Assembly: GCA_001795235.1 (NCBI GenBank)
Contig: MGNZ01000099.1
Location: forward strand, 1-8,466
Length of the DNA: 8,466 nt
DNA from: Chloroflexi bacterium RBG_16_64_32
Lineage (GTDB): Bacteria; Chloroflexota; Dehalococcoidia; SM23-28-2; RBG-16-64-32
Direction of reading: 5' to 3'
Shown here: piece by piece, positions 1-5,887 of the stretch
Layout: each line of letters begins with the position of its first letter
Numbering within the stretch: the first letter of the stretch is position 1
Program-made: the position numbers and the translations under genes
Notes under the pieces: model-generated
What the model saw: the letters and a program-made list of their open reading frames with translations, nothing else
The model's database searches: none
What the model was told of the DNA's origin: nothing

Positions 1-8
1 CGGATGAT

Positions 9-14
9 TATAAT
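9..14 (+). promoter_or_regulatory. Possible -10 box upstream of the acyl-CoA dehydrogenase
   Basis: A perfect TATAAT hexamer lies here, about 100 bases before the dehydrogenase start. The matching -35 box would fall outside the window, so the promoter cannot be confirmed. Such an AT-rich hexamer is rare in this GC-rich sequence. The 99 bases between it and the gene show no other gene and no convincing hairpin. Confidence 0.3.
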
Positions 15-98
15 CTGCCCAGGAGCTTGATAGCATCGGGGCGAAGCCGCGGGTGCCGCCGCACGCCCGGTTCGGCCCCGGCCCTGCCGCAGCGGGCC

Positions 99-107
99 AA
101 AGGAGGT
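99..107 (+). promoter_or_regulatory. Shine-Dalgarno site that sets the acyl-CoA dehydrogenase start
   Basis: AAAGGAGGT lies six bases before the ATG at 114, close to the ideal anti-16S match and spacing. It favours ATG 114 over the upstream in-frame TTG at 27, which would add 29 residues of Arg/Gly/Pro-rich sequence unlike any dehydrogenase N-terminus. Confidence 0.85.
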
Positions 108-113
108 CTTGTC

Positions 114-1337
114 ATGCCCATCGGTTTTGAGCTGGCACCGGATGTGGAGGATGTTCGCCAGCGGGTGCGGGAGTTCATGGACAAGGAGGTCCGCCCCGTG
201 GACGAGAAGCTGAGCGAAGAGCACGCCGATCGGGGCGCCTACGTCCAGGCGATCGTGGCTCTCCGAAAGAAGGCGCGCGAGGCAGGGCTCTGGAACCCTC
301 ATCTGCCGCCGGAGTGGAGTGGCATGGGCCTGGGGCCGGTGGGTATGGCTTTCGTATCCGCGGAGGCGGGGCGTACGACGATTGGGCCCTTCGTAATCAA
401 CGCCCAGGCCCCCGATGAAGGCAACATGCACACCCTGCATCACTGGGGGACGACGGAGCAGAAGGAGAAGTACCTCCGCCCCCTGGCTGAGGGGCTGTGC
501 CGATCAGCGTTCGCCATGACGGAGCCGGAGGTGGCCGGCTCTGACCCCACGCTAATCCAGACCACCGCCGTGAAGGACGGCGACGACTGGGTGCTCAACG
601 GCCACAAGTGGTTCGCGTCCGGGGCCCACGGCGCCAGGTTCGCCATCGTCATCGCCTGCACCGACCCTGACGCCGATCCACCGCAGGCCAGGAACTCGTC
701 GTTCATCGTAGACACCCCCACCGAAGGGTGGGAGATCGTCCGCGATGTTGAGACGATGGCCGGCCCGGCCAACCACCCCGAGATCCGGCTCACCAACGTG
801 CGCATCCCGGCGGAGAACATGCTGGGCGGCAGGGGCGAGGGGCACCGGTTGGGTCAGTACCGCTTGGGCCCGGCTCGCCTGGCGCACTGCATGCGCTGGA
901 TCGGCAACGCCGAGGTGGCGCTGGAGATGATGGTAGACCGGGCGCTGAAGCGCTACGCCCACGGCTCGTTTCTGGCCGAAAAGCAGGCAATCCAGTGGAT
1001 GATGGCCGAATCGGCGATGGAGCTGTACACCGGCAAGCTAATGGTCCTACATGCGGCCTACAAGATCGAGAACGGCCTGCCGTTCAAGCAGGAGGTGTCC
1101 ATGACCAAGGTGCACGTGGCCAACACCCTGTGGCGGATCATCGACCGCGCTATCCAGGTGCACGGCGCTCTCGGCTACTCCACGGACACCCCTCTGGAGC
1201 GGATGATGCGCACCGCCCGAGCCGCCCGCCTCGCCGATGGCGCGGACGAGGTGCACATGCAGACGATAGCGCGGAACATCATCTCGGCGTTCAAGAAGGA
1301 CGGTAACACGAGGGCGGCAACAGGCGAGCTGTTGTAG
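114..1337 (+). CDS. Acyl-CoA dehydrogenase (ACAD10/11-like)
   Basis: A 407-residue FAD-dependent acyl-CoA dehydrogenase, a family that makes the trans-2,3 double bond in acyl-CoA thioesters and passes electrons to ETF. The three-part fold is readable: an N-terminal helical domain (about 1-125), the middle beta domain opening with FAMTEPEVAGSD (133-144), the classic flavin/substrate signature, and a C-terminal helical domain with IQVHGALGYSTDTPLERM. Where medium-chain dehydrogenases carry the catalytic Glu of the YEGT motif, this protein has Asp375 in ADGADEVH (374-381), as ACAD10/11-type members do. Length is normal. The start is set by a strong ribosome site. It stands alone, facing yraN with a 13-base gap, so the neighbours do not reveal the substrate. 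Family call very safe; chain length or branched, aromatic or hydroxy-acyl specificity cannot be told. Confidence 0.93.
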   Translation: MPIGFELAPDVEDVRQRVREFMDKEVRPVDEKLSEEHADRGAYVQAIVALRKKAREAGLWNPHLPPEWSGMGLGPVGMAFVSAEAGRTTIGPFVINAQAPDEGNMHTLHHWGTTEQKEKYLRPLAEGLCRSAFAMTEPEVAGSDPTLIQTTAVKDGDDWVLNGHKWFASGAHGARFAIVIACTDPDADPPQARNSSFIVDTPTEGWEIVRDVETMAGPANHPEIRLTNVRIPAENMLGGRGEGHRLGQYRLGPARLAHCMRWIGNAEVALEMMVDRALKRYAHGSFLAEKQAIQWMMAESAMELYTGKLMVLHAAYKIENGLPFKQEVSMTKVHVANTLWRIIDRAIQVHGALGYSTDTPLERMMRTARAARLADGADEVHMQTIARNIISAFKKDGNTRAATGELL

Positions 1338-1353
1338 CCCGTGCCGGGCGCTA
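1336..1353. terminator. Possible small hairpin between convergent genes
   Basis: GCCCG (1337-1341) and CGGGC (1345-1349) can pair around a three-base loop in the 13-base gap between the dehydrogenase and yraN stop codons. There is no T-run on either strand, so this is at most a weak bidirectional terminator or just GC-rich chance. Confidence 0.2.
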
Positions 1354-1731
1354 GCCGGAGCCCGGGTCGTCGATCGCCCCCTCGATGTGCTCGAGGGAGA
1401 GGACGCGCCCGTCGGCGGCCAGCGACAGGGCGATGACGTCGATTCGCTGGTCAGCGGGGCAGTTTTCGGCGGCTTGAGCGTAGGCCTGGGCGGTGGCGAT
1501 GATACGCGCCGCCTTGGACGCCGTCACGGACTCGGCGGCGGTTCCCAGTGCGTCGCCGCGCCGCGTGCGCACCTCCACGAACACCAGTGTCTCACCCCGC
1601 TCAGCGATTATGTCGATCTCGCCCTCTCGGGTGCGAAAATTGCGTTCCCGGATACGATATCCTGTCGCTTCCAGGTGGGCAGCGGCGACGCGTTCGCCGA
1701 AGGCGCCGAGGTCACGGCGGGCGCGGGTCAT
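1351..1731 (-). CDS. yraN: YraN/UPF0102 family endonuclease-fold protein
   Basis: A 126-residue member of the YraN (UPF0102) family, predicted PD-(D/E)xK nuclease-fold proteins related to Holliday-junction resolvases; the biochemical role is not established. The core is clear: REGEID (35-40) gives Glu38 and Asp40, FVEVRTR (51-57) gives Glu53, then a Lys at 73 and RIDVIAL near 96-102. The usual ExK lysine is Arg55 here. The chosen ATG at 1731 fits family N-termini (DLGAFGERVAAAHLEATGY); longer versions starting up to 1809 would overlap rnhB and add Arg/Pro-rich sequence. It follows rnhB after only 11 bases with no strong ribosome site of its own, suggesting translational coupling. The rnhB-yraN pairing is common in bacteria and hints at a shared DNA-maintenance role. 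Confidence 0.9.
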   Translation of the reverse strand: MTRARRDLGAFGERVAAAHLEATGYRIRERNFRTREGEIDIIAERGETLVFVEVRTRRGDALGTAAESVTASKAARIIATAQAYAQAAENCPADQRIDVIALSLAADGRVLSLEHIEGAIDDPGSG

Positions 1732-1742
1732 CACGGGGCGAA

Positions 1743-2381
1743 TTATACGCCGCCGCGCATCTCCAGCAGCTCGCGGACGGGGGCGAACGAGCGCCGGTGG
1801 ATATCGCACGGCCCCAGGCGCCGCAGCGCCTGCAGGTGCTGGCGCGTGGCGTACCCTTTGTTGCGGGCGAAGCCGTAGCCGGAGAACCTTGTGTCATGGC
1901 TGTCCATGTGGCGGTCGCGGGCCACCTTGGCTACGACAGAAGCGGCAGCGATGGAAATGCAGCGGGCGTCGCCATGGATTATCGCCGTCTGAGGCAGTTT
2001 GCACGCGGGGAGAGACAGGGCATCGATGAGCAGATGCTGGGGCCGGCAATACATATTGCCCACGGCGCGCAGCATCGCCTGCCGGGTGGCCTCGGCGATG
2101 CCGATGCGGTCGATGGCCGTGTGGGGTACGAAGCCGACGCCCACGGAGAGGGCGTCGCGCCAGATGTATGGCGCCAGTTCCTCTCTCTGCGACGGGGTGA
2201 GCTGCTTGCTATCGCGGACGTGGAACAGCCAGCGGAAGTCGGATCGGGGGAAGAGGATGACGGCGGCGGCGACCACTGGGCCGGCGAGGGGGCCGCGGCC
2301 CACTTCGTCTACGCCGGCCACAAGGTCCACCCCCTGACGCCAGAGTGAGCGCTCCTCGCCGAGGCTGGGGGCCGATGCCAT
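1743..2381 (-). CDS. rnhB: Ribonuclease HII
   Basis: A 212-residue RNase HII, which cuts the RNA strand of RNA-DNA hybrids and starts removal of single ribonucleotides built into DNA. The N-terminal signature GVDEVGRGPLAGPV (23-36) supplies Asp25 and Glu26; DSKQL (57-61), LLID (117-120, Asp120), HGDA (Asp138), IAAASVVAKVARD and the C-terminal HRRSFAPV (195-202) complete a full family pattern with the DEDD metal-binding set. An in-frame ATG at 2393 would add MGHA, but it overlaps the apparent -10 box on this strand, so ATG 2381 is preferred. No good Shine-Dalgarno site precedes either ATG. First gene of a leftward pair with yraN; the opposite strand of the upstream region drives the tautomerase gene. 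Confidence 0.96.
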   Translation of the reverse strand: MASAPSLGEERSLWRQGVDLVAGVDEVGRGPLAGPVVAAAVILFPRSDFRWLFHVRDSKQLTPSQREELAPYIWRDALSVGVGFVPHTAIDRIGIAEATRQAMLRAVGNMYCRPQHLLIDALSLPACKLPQTAIIHGDARCISIAAASVVAKVARDRHMDSHDTRFSGYGFARNKGYATRQHLQALRRLGPCDIHRRSFAPVRELLEMRGGV

Positions 2382-2391
2382 AGCGTGGCCC

Positions 2392-2421
2392 ATGCTAGCC
2401 GCCCGCCGCGTCGTTTGTCAA
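2392..2421 (-). promoter_or_regulatory. Predicted leftward promoter for rnhB-yraN
   Basis: Read on the minus strand, a perfect TTGACA (complement of 2416-2421) is followed by an 18-base spacer and TAGCAT (complement of 2392-2397), four of six to the -10 consensus. Transcription would start near 2385, about four bases before the rnhB ATG, so the message would be nearly leaderless. This agrees with the missing Shine-Dalgarno site. Confidence 0.45.
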
Positions 2422-2424
2422 CAA

Positions 2425-2440
2425 GCATAAGCGCTTTAGC
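2425..2440. promoter_or_regulatory. Near-palindrome between divergent promoters, candidate operator
   Basis: A 16-base imperfect palindrome with a perfect AAGCGCTT core at 2429-2436 and matching GC ends lies between the leftward -35 box (2416-2421) and the rightward -35 box (2458-2463). Its position would suit a dimeric regulator acting on both genes, but no regulator gene is nearby and the call rests on symmetry alone. Confidence 0.3.
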
Positions 2441-2457
2441 TATTACCCGCGAATGGG

Positions 2458-2486
2458 TTGACAAGGCATAGGCGGGAAACTAAGTT
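2458..2486 (+). promoter_or_regulatory. Predicted promoter for the tautomerase gene
   Basis: A perfect TTGACA at 2458-2463 is followed by a 17-base spacer and TAAGTT at 2481-2486, which keeps the three most informative -10 bases (T1, A2, T6). Transcription would begin near 2493, leaving a leader of roughly 28 bases that contains the ribosome site GGAGGG at 2511-2516. Confidence 0.5.
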
Positions 2487-2520
2487 GAGGTGAGCACCGT
2501 ATTCTCGCACGGAGGGAATC

Positions 2521-2712
2521 ATGCCTGTCGTTCGAGTGGAGATGTGGGCGGGACGGACACATGCCCAGAAGCAGGAGTTGGCGAGGGTGATCACGGAAGC
2601 GATGGTGAATATCGCGCACACAACTCCCGAGGCGACAATCGTCATCTTTGAGGACGTTCCCAAAGAGAACTGGGCCCAATCGGGCGCTCTCGCTTCGGAC
2701 AAGGCGACGTAG
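2521..2712 (+). CDS. 4-oxalocrotonate tautomerase family protein
   Basis: A 63-residue member of the 4-oxalocrotonate tautomerase superfamily: small oligomeric enzymes in which the amino-terminal proline, exposed when Met is removed, acts as general base or acid in keto-enol tautomerisation. The protein begins Met-Pro; counting Pro as 1, Arg11 sits in GRTHAQ exactly as in the classic enzyme. The second classic arginine (Arg39) is Ile here and Phe50 is Trp50, within VPKENW, a pattern seen in stand-alone relatives such as the YwhB type. The C-terminal LASD motif is kept. A good ribosome site, GGAGGG at 2511-2516, confirms the start. It has its own promoter, divergent from rnhB, and no catabolic neighbours, so the substrate is unknown. 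Family call is firm; dehalogenase or promiscuous activity is possible. Confidence 0.9.
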   Translation: MPVVRVEMWAGRTHAQKQELARVITEAMVNIAHTTPEATIVIFEDVPKENWAQSGALASDKAT

Positions 2713-2779
2713 GGCTGTAACCACTCCAGGGATACGACCGTCATACAGTCAGGTACAGAATGCCGGAGGCAGCTTTGTC

Positions 2780-2788
2780 TGCTATAAT
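2780..2788 (+). promoter_or_regulatory. Extended -10 promoter for ftsH
   Basis: TGCTATAAT is a perfect extended -10 element (TGn plus consensus hexamer). There is no recognisable -35 box 17 bases upstream, as is usual for extended -10 promoters. Transcription would start near 2795, giving ftsH a leader of about 60 bases. Confidence 0.6.
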
Positions 2789-2815
2789 TGGATGGGTTCT
2801 AACGGGGTGGGCCCC

Positions 2816-2856
2816 AAAGGCCTGCCTTTCGATAGTCTAGGGTGGTCTGAGAGGCA
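2816..2856 (+). promoter_or_regulatory. ftsH leader with competing hairpins over the start site
   Basis: Bases 2823-2830 (TGCCTTTC) can pair with 2849-2856 (GAGAGGCA): eight pairs including one G-U, ending directly before the ATG and covering the purine-rich GAGAGG. The same left arm can instead pair with AAAGG at 2816-2820 around a four-base loop, which would free the start region. This is read by eye and no folding energy was calculated. Confidence 0.35.
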
Positions 2857-4821
2857 ATGTACGGACGCTGGCTACGAAATAGCTTCATCTATCTGCTGAT
2901 CCTGGTGGCGATCGTCGCCATCGTTTTCACTCTGCTCCCCGGTGGGTCGAGCACCGTTGACCGACCTCTCACCGAATTCATAGCGGAAGCCAAGGCGGGC
3001 AATATTGAGAACGTGGACGTCGATGGTACGACGCTGAAGTACACGCTCCAGAACGAAGAGCAGACGTATAAGGCGAAGATGGAGGAGGGCGATACTGCCC
3101 GCCAGGTGCTCCAGGACGCCGGCATACAACCGGAGGACTTCCCGCCAATCAAGATCAAGGAGCGCAACTTCTGGAGCAACGTCCCCGGCCTTCTCATCAA
3201 CTTCCTCCCCATCATCTTCATCGTCGCCATTCTGTTCTTCTTCCTGCGGCAGGCGCAGGGGGGCAACTCCCAGGCGATGAACTTCGGCAAGAGCAAGGCC
3301 CGTATGTTCAGCGGCACGCGCCCCAGCGTGACGTTCCTGGACGTTGCCGGCGTGGACGAGGCGAAGGAGGAACTGGGCGAGGTCGTGGAGTTCCTCAAGT
3401 TCCCGGAGAAGTTCGCCGCCCTGGGCGCCCGTATCCCCAAGGGCGTCCTCCTCGTCGGCGCGCCGGGCACCGGCAAGACGCTGCTGGCGAAGGCGGTAGC
3501 GGGCGAGGCGGGCGTACCCTTCTTCTCCATCAGCGGCTCCGAGTTCGTGGAGATGTTCGTGGGCGTGGGGGCGTCCCGCGTGCGCGACCTCTTCGACCAG
3601 GCGAAGCGTAACTCCCCCTGCATCGTGTTCATCGATGAGATCGATGCCGTGGGCCGGCACCGCGGCTCCGGCCTCGGCGGAAGCCACGACGAGCGAGAGC
3701 AGACTCTGAACCAGATACTCGTGGAGATGGACGGTTTTGACACGAGCACGAACGTGATCATCGTGGCGGCCACCAACCGGCCGGACATCCTGGACCCGGC
3801 GCTGCTGCGGCCGGGCCGCTTCGACCGCCAGGTGATCCTGGACCGCCCGGACATAAAGGGCCGGAAGGCCATCCTTGAGGTGCACGCCAAGGGCAAGCCA
3901 CTGGATGCCAGCGTGAACCTGCACACGATGGCCAAGCAGACGCCGGGCTTCTCCGGCGCTGACCTGGCGAACCTGGTGAACGAGGCTTGCATCTTGGCCG
4001 CCCGCCGCGGAAAGAAGAAAGTGACGATGCCGGAGTTTGACGAGGCGGTGGACCGCGTCATCGCTGGGCCGGAGCGCAAAAGCCGTGTCATCAGCCAGAA
4101 GGAGCGGGAATTGATCGCCAACCACGAGGCGGGGCACGCCCTGGTGGGGTACCTGCTTCCGAACGCGGACCCGCCATACAAGATCAGTATCGTCTCCCGC
4201 GGCCTGGCTGGTGGCTTCACCCGCTTCCTGCCGGAGGAGGATCGGCACCTATACACCAAGACTCAGTTCCAGGGCATGCTGGCGGCAACCCTCGGCGGCA
4301 TAGTGGCCGAGCAGACGGTGTTTGGCGAGTCCACCACGGGTCCCCAGGACGACCTGGAGAAGGCCACCCGCCTGGCCCGCCAGATGGTCACCCAGTGGGG
4401 CATGAGCGAACGGCTGGGTCCGCGCACCTTCGGACGCAAGGAGGAGATGATCTTCCTGGGTCGCGAGATCTCCGAGCAGCGCAACTACAGCGAGAAGGTG
4501 GCGGAGGAGATCGACGACGAGGTTCGGAAGATCATAGAGCAGGCATACAAGACCGCTTCCGATCTCCTGACGAAGCACCGTGACAAGCTGGACCAGATCG
4601 TGCGATTCTTACTGGAGGAAGAGACGATCGAGGGCGAGGCGCTCCAAGCGATCTTGAAGGCCGAACCGGGCAAGGAGTCTGAGGAGCTACTCAAGGCCGG
4701 GGAGAAGCCCAAGAAAGACGACGCCGCTGATGCCAGTCCCGAGAAGCCTCCGGTAAAGCCTCCGCAGCCTGGCCTGGCCTGGGAGGCGCAGTCGCGGCTG
4801 AACCGGGACCGGGGCGCGTAG
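2857..4821 (+). CDS. ftsH: ATP-dependent zinc metalloprotease FtsH
   Basis: A 654-residue FtsH, the membrane-anchored AAA+ protease that unfolds and degrades misassembled membrane proteins and short-lived regulators as a hexamer. The N-terminus has one membrane segment (about 9-27), an extracytoplasmic domain (28-108) and a second segment (about 109-131). The AAA+ module shows Walker A GAPGTGKT (201-208), the pore motif MFVG (233-236), Walker B with Asp260/Glu261 and GRFDR with arginine fingers 321 and 324. The peptidase domain has HEAGH (423-427) and the third zinc ligand Asp499 in GPQDDLEKA. All catalytic positions are intact. The last 35 residues form a Lys/Pro-rich tail ending in NRDRGA, probably disordered. 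It has its own extended -10 promoter; the ribosome site is weak (GAGAGG lies only two bases from the ATG, GGTGG at 2841-2845). Confidence 0.98.
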   Translation: MYGRWLRNSFIYLLILVAIVAIVFTLLPGGSSTVDRPLTEFIAEAKAGNIENVDVDGTTLKYTLQNEEQTYKAKMEEGDTARQVLQDAGIQPEDFPPIKIKERNFWSNVPGLLINFLPIIFIVAILFFFLRQAQGGNSQAMNFGKSKARMFSGTRPSVTFLDVAGVDEAKEELGEVVEFLKFPEKFAALGARIPKGVLLVGAPGTGKTLLAKAVAGEAGVPFFSISGSEFVEMFVGVGASRVRDLFDQAKRNSPCIVFIDEIDAVGRHRGSGLGGSHDEREQTLNQILVEMDGFDTSTNVIIVAATNRPDILDPALLRPGRFDRQVILDRPDIKGRKAILEVHAKGKPLDASVNLHTMAKQTPGFSGADLANLVNEACILAARRGKKKVTMPEFDEAVDRVIAGPERKSRVISQKERELIANHEAGHALVGYLLPNADPPYKISIVSRGLAGGFTRFLPEEDRHLYTKTQFQGMLAATLGGIVAEQTVFGESTTGPQDDLEKATRLARQMVTQWGMSERLGPRTFGRKEEMIFLGREISEQRNYSEKVAEEIDDEVRKIIEQAYKTASDLLTKHRDKLDQIVRFLLEEETIEGEALQAILKAEPGKESEELLKAGEKPKKDDAADASPEKPPVKPPQPGLAWEAQSRLNRDRGA

Positions 4822-4872
4822 AGGAAACGCCCGGCGGCCCGGCCTCCATGGGCTTGTCCTTGCTCCGGAGGA

Positions 4873-4901
4873 TGGACACTGCACCCCTCTACGGGTAGAA
4901 T
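4873..4901 (+). promoter_or_regulatory. Near-consensus promoter of the rplU-rpmA-rpmE operon
   Basis: TGGACA (4873-4878, five of six), exactly 17 bases, then TAGAAT (4896-4901, five of six). Transcription should start about 4908-4910, leaving a leader of roughly 35 bases. This placement matters because the only in-frame conventional start upstream of the bL21 domain, TTG at 4908, would lie at the transcript's first bases with no ribosome site. Confidence 0.7.
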
Positions 4902-4930
4902 CGGACTTTGGGCGCAGAATCTGGACGCCA

Positions 4931-4937
4931 GGGAGGA
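4931..4937 (+). promoter_or_regulatory. Shine-Dalgarno site pointing to an AUC start for rplU
   Basis: GGGAGGA ends six bases before the codon ATC at 4944, which is an optimal spacing. No in-frame ATG, GTG or TTG lies between this site and the conserved bL21 N-terminus, so the site appears to serve ATC. Confidence 0.75.
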
Positions 4938-4943
4938 TTTGAT

Positions 4944-5615
4944 ATCTACGCTATAGTCCGCAGCGGCGGAAAACAGTATAGGGTCGAGCCGGACCAGATA
5001 ATCGATGTAGATCTCCTGCCGGTCGACGTCGGCTCCACCGTGGACCTGAATGACGTGTTGCTCGTTGCGGTCAACGGCGACGTCCACATCGGGCGGCCCA
5101 CACTCGAGGGTGCGCGGGTGGTGGCGGAGGTGGTCGAGCACAGCCGTGACGCGAAGATCGTCGTCTTCAAGTACAAAGCCAAGACACGCTACCATCGCCG
5201 TCGGGGTCACCGTCAGGGCTACACCCGCCTGGCCGTGCGCCAGATTCTGACGGAGGAAGCGCCCGCAGGGGTTGAGGAGAAGCCGAAACGCCGCCGCGCC
5301 ACTAAGGAGCAGGCGGACGCAGAGACGAAACCGGCCCGCCGCCCGAGAAAGCCCAAGCAGGAACCGGCTGCCGAGACGGTCGAGGCGGCTGTAGAGGCTC
5401 CGGAGACAGAAGCGAAGCCTGCCCGCCGCAGACGCGCGCGAAAGGCGGAGGCCGAGGCTCGTGCAGCCGAGGCCCCGTCCGTGGAGGCTCCGGAAGCAGA
5501 GGCGAAGCCTGCCCGCCGGCCTCGGGCCCGCAAGCCCGCGTCCGAGAGCGAGGCCGAGAGCCCGCAGAAGGCTCGGCGCCGCTCCACGCGCAAGATAGAG
5601 ACGGAGAGTGATTAG
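4944..5615 (+). CDS. rplU: Ribosomal protein bL21 with long basic/acidic repeat tail; probable AUC start
   Basis: Large-subunit protein bL21, which binds 23S rRNA. The core (residues 1-103) opens (M/I)YAIVRSGGKQYRV and contains the YKAKTRYHRRRGHRQ RNA-binding region. Bacterial bL21 normally ends near here, but this protein runs to 223 residues with a low-complexity Ala/Glu/Lys/Arg/Pro tail of about 120 residues holding three copies of a KPARR-(P/R)-R block at 29-30-residue spacing. The residue aligned with the family's initiator Met is encoded by ATC, behind a good ribosome site and about 35 bases from the predicted transcript start. TTG at 4908 is the conventional alternative and adds 12 residues (MGAESGRQGGFD), but lacks a ribosome site and sits at the predicted +1. 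First gene of the operon; rpmA follows after two bases. Identity certain, start unusual. Confidence 0.95.
   Translation: MYAIVRSGGKQYRVEPDQIIDVDLLPVDVGSTVDLNDVLLVAVNGDVHIGRPTLEGARVVAEVVEHSRDAKIVVFKYKAKTRYHRRRGHRQGYTRLAVRQILTEEAPAGVEEKPKRRRATKEQADAETKPARRPRKPKQEPAAETVEAAVEAPETEAKPARRRRARKAEAEARAAEAPSVEAPEAEAKPARRPRARKPASESEAESPQKARRRSTRKIETESD
5328..5534 (+). repeat. In-frame repeats encoding KPARR blocks in the bL21 tail
   Basis: Three degenerate copies begin with the Lys codon at 5328, 5415 and 5505 (periods of 87 and 90 bases). The last two are clearest: 5391-5444 and 5481-5534 share long identical stretches such as GCGAAGCCTGCCCGCCG and encode VEAPE(T/A)EAKPARR. This suggests growth of the tail by tandem duplication within the gene. 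Confidence 0.75.
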
Positions 5616-5617
5616 AG

Positions 5618-5881
5618 ATGGCACATAAGAAGAGCGGCGGTAGCGCCAAGAACGGTCGCGACAGCCAGTCCAAGCGTCTGGGCGTGAAGCGCTACGACGG
5701 TGAGCTCGTGCTGCCCGGCACCATCATAGTGCGGCAGCGGGGCACGCGCATTCACCCGGGCGCAAACGTGGGCATGGGCCGTGATTTCACCATCTTCGCC
5801 ACCGTACCCGGGAAGGTGAAGTTCCAGCCGTTCCGCAAGGGAGGCCAGAAGAAGGTCAGTATTCTGGCGGCAGATGGGTAA
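5618..5881 (+). CDS. rpmA: Ribosomal protein bL27
   Basis: An 87-residue bL27, whose flexible N-terminus reaches the peptidyl-transferase centre of the 50S subunit. The sequence opens MAHKKSGGSAKNGRDS and continues with SKRLGVKRYDGE, the family hallmark. There is no Firmicutes-type N-terminal leader needing cleavage. Length is standard. GGAGAG at 5603-5608, inside the end of rplU, is a good ribosome site nine bases before the ATG; the gap to rplU is two bases, so the genes are co-transcribed and probably translationally coupled. The order rplU-rpmA is nearly universal in bacteria. Confidence 0.98.
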   Translation: MAHKKSGGSAKNGRDSQSKRLGVKRYDGELVLPGTIIVRQRGTRIHPGANVGMGRDFTIFATVPGKVKFQPFRKGGQKKVSILAADG

Positions 5882-5887
5882 AACCAG

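Noticed and set aside
27..113. N-terminal extension of the acyl-CoA dehydrogenase from TTG 27
   Set aside because: The added residues are Arg/Gly/Pro-rich and unlike family N-termini, AGGAG lies only one base before the TTG, and ATG 114 has a near-perfect ribosome site.
1548..2348. Plus-strand 266-codon frame opposite rnhB and yraN
   Set aside because: It is antisense to two recognised genes and its product has no recognisable motif.
2872..4259. Two long minus-strand open frames (over 450 codons each) opposite ftsH
   Set aside because: They mirror the codon bias of a high-GC gene. Their translations are Arg/Ser/His-rich, have no family pattern, and the sense strand is an intact FtsH.
4822..4872. 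Intrinsic terminator after ftsH
   Set aside because: The GC-rich stretch has short palindromes (CTCCGGAG, GCCC/GGGC) but no stable stem followed by a T-run.
5328..5534. CRISPR or tandem intergenic repeat in the rplU tail
   Set aside because: The repeats are in frame, degenerate and coding, with periods that keep the reading frame; there are no spacers.
4485..5624. Minus-strand 379-codon frame across the ftsH end and rplU
   Set aside because: It is a Leu/Arg/Gly-rich shadow of the rplU repeat tail with no domain signature; rplU is certain on the other strand.
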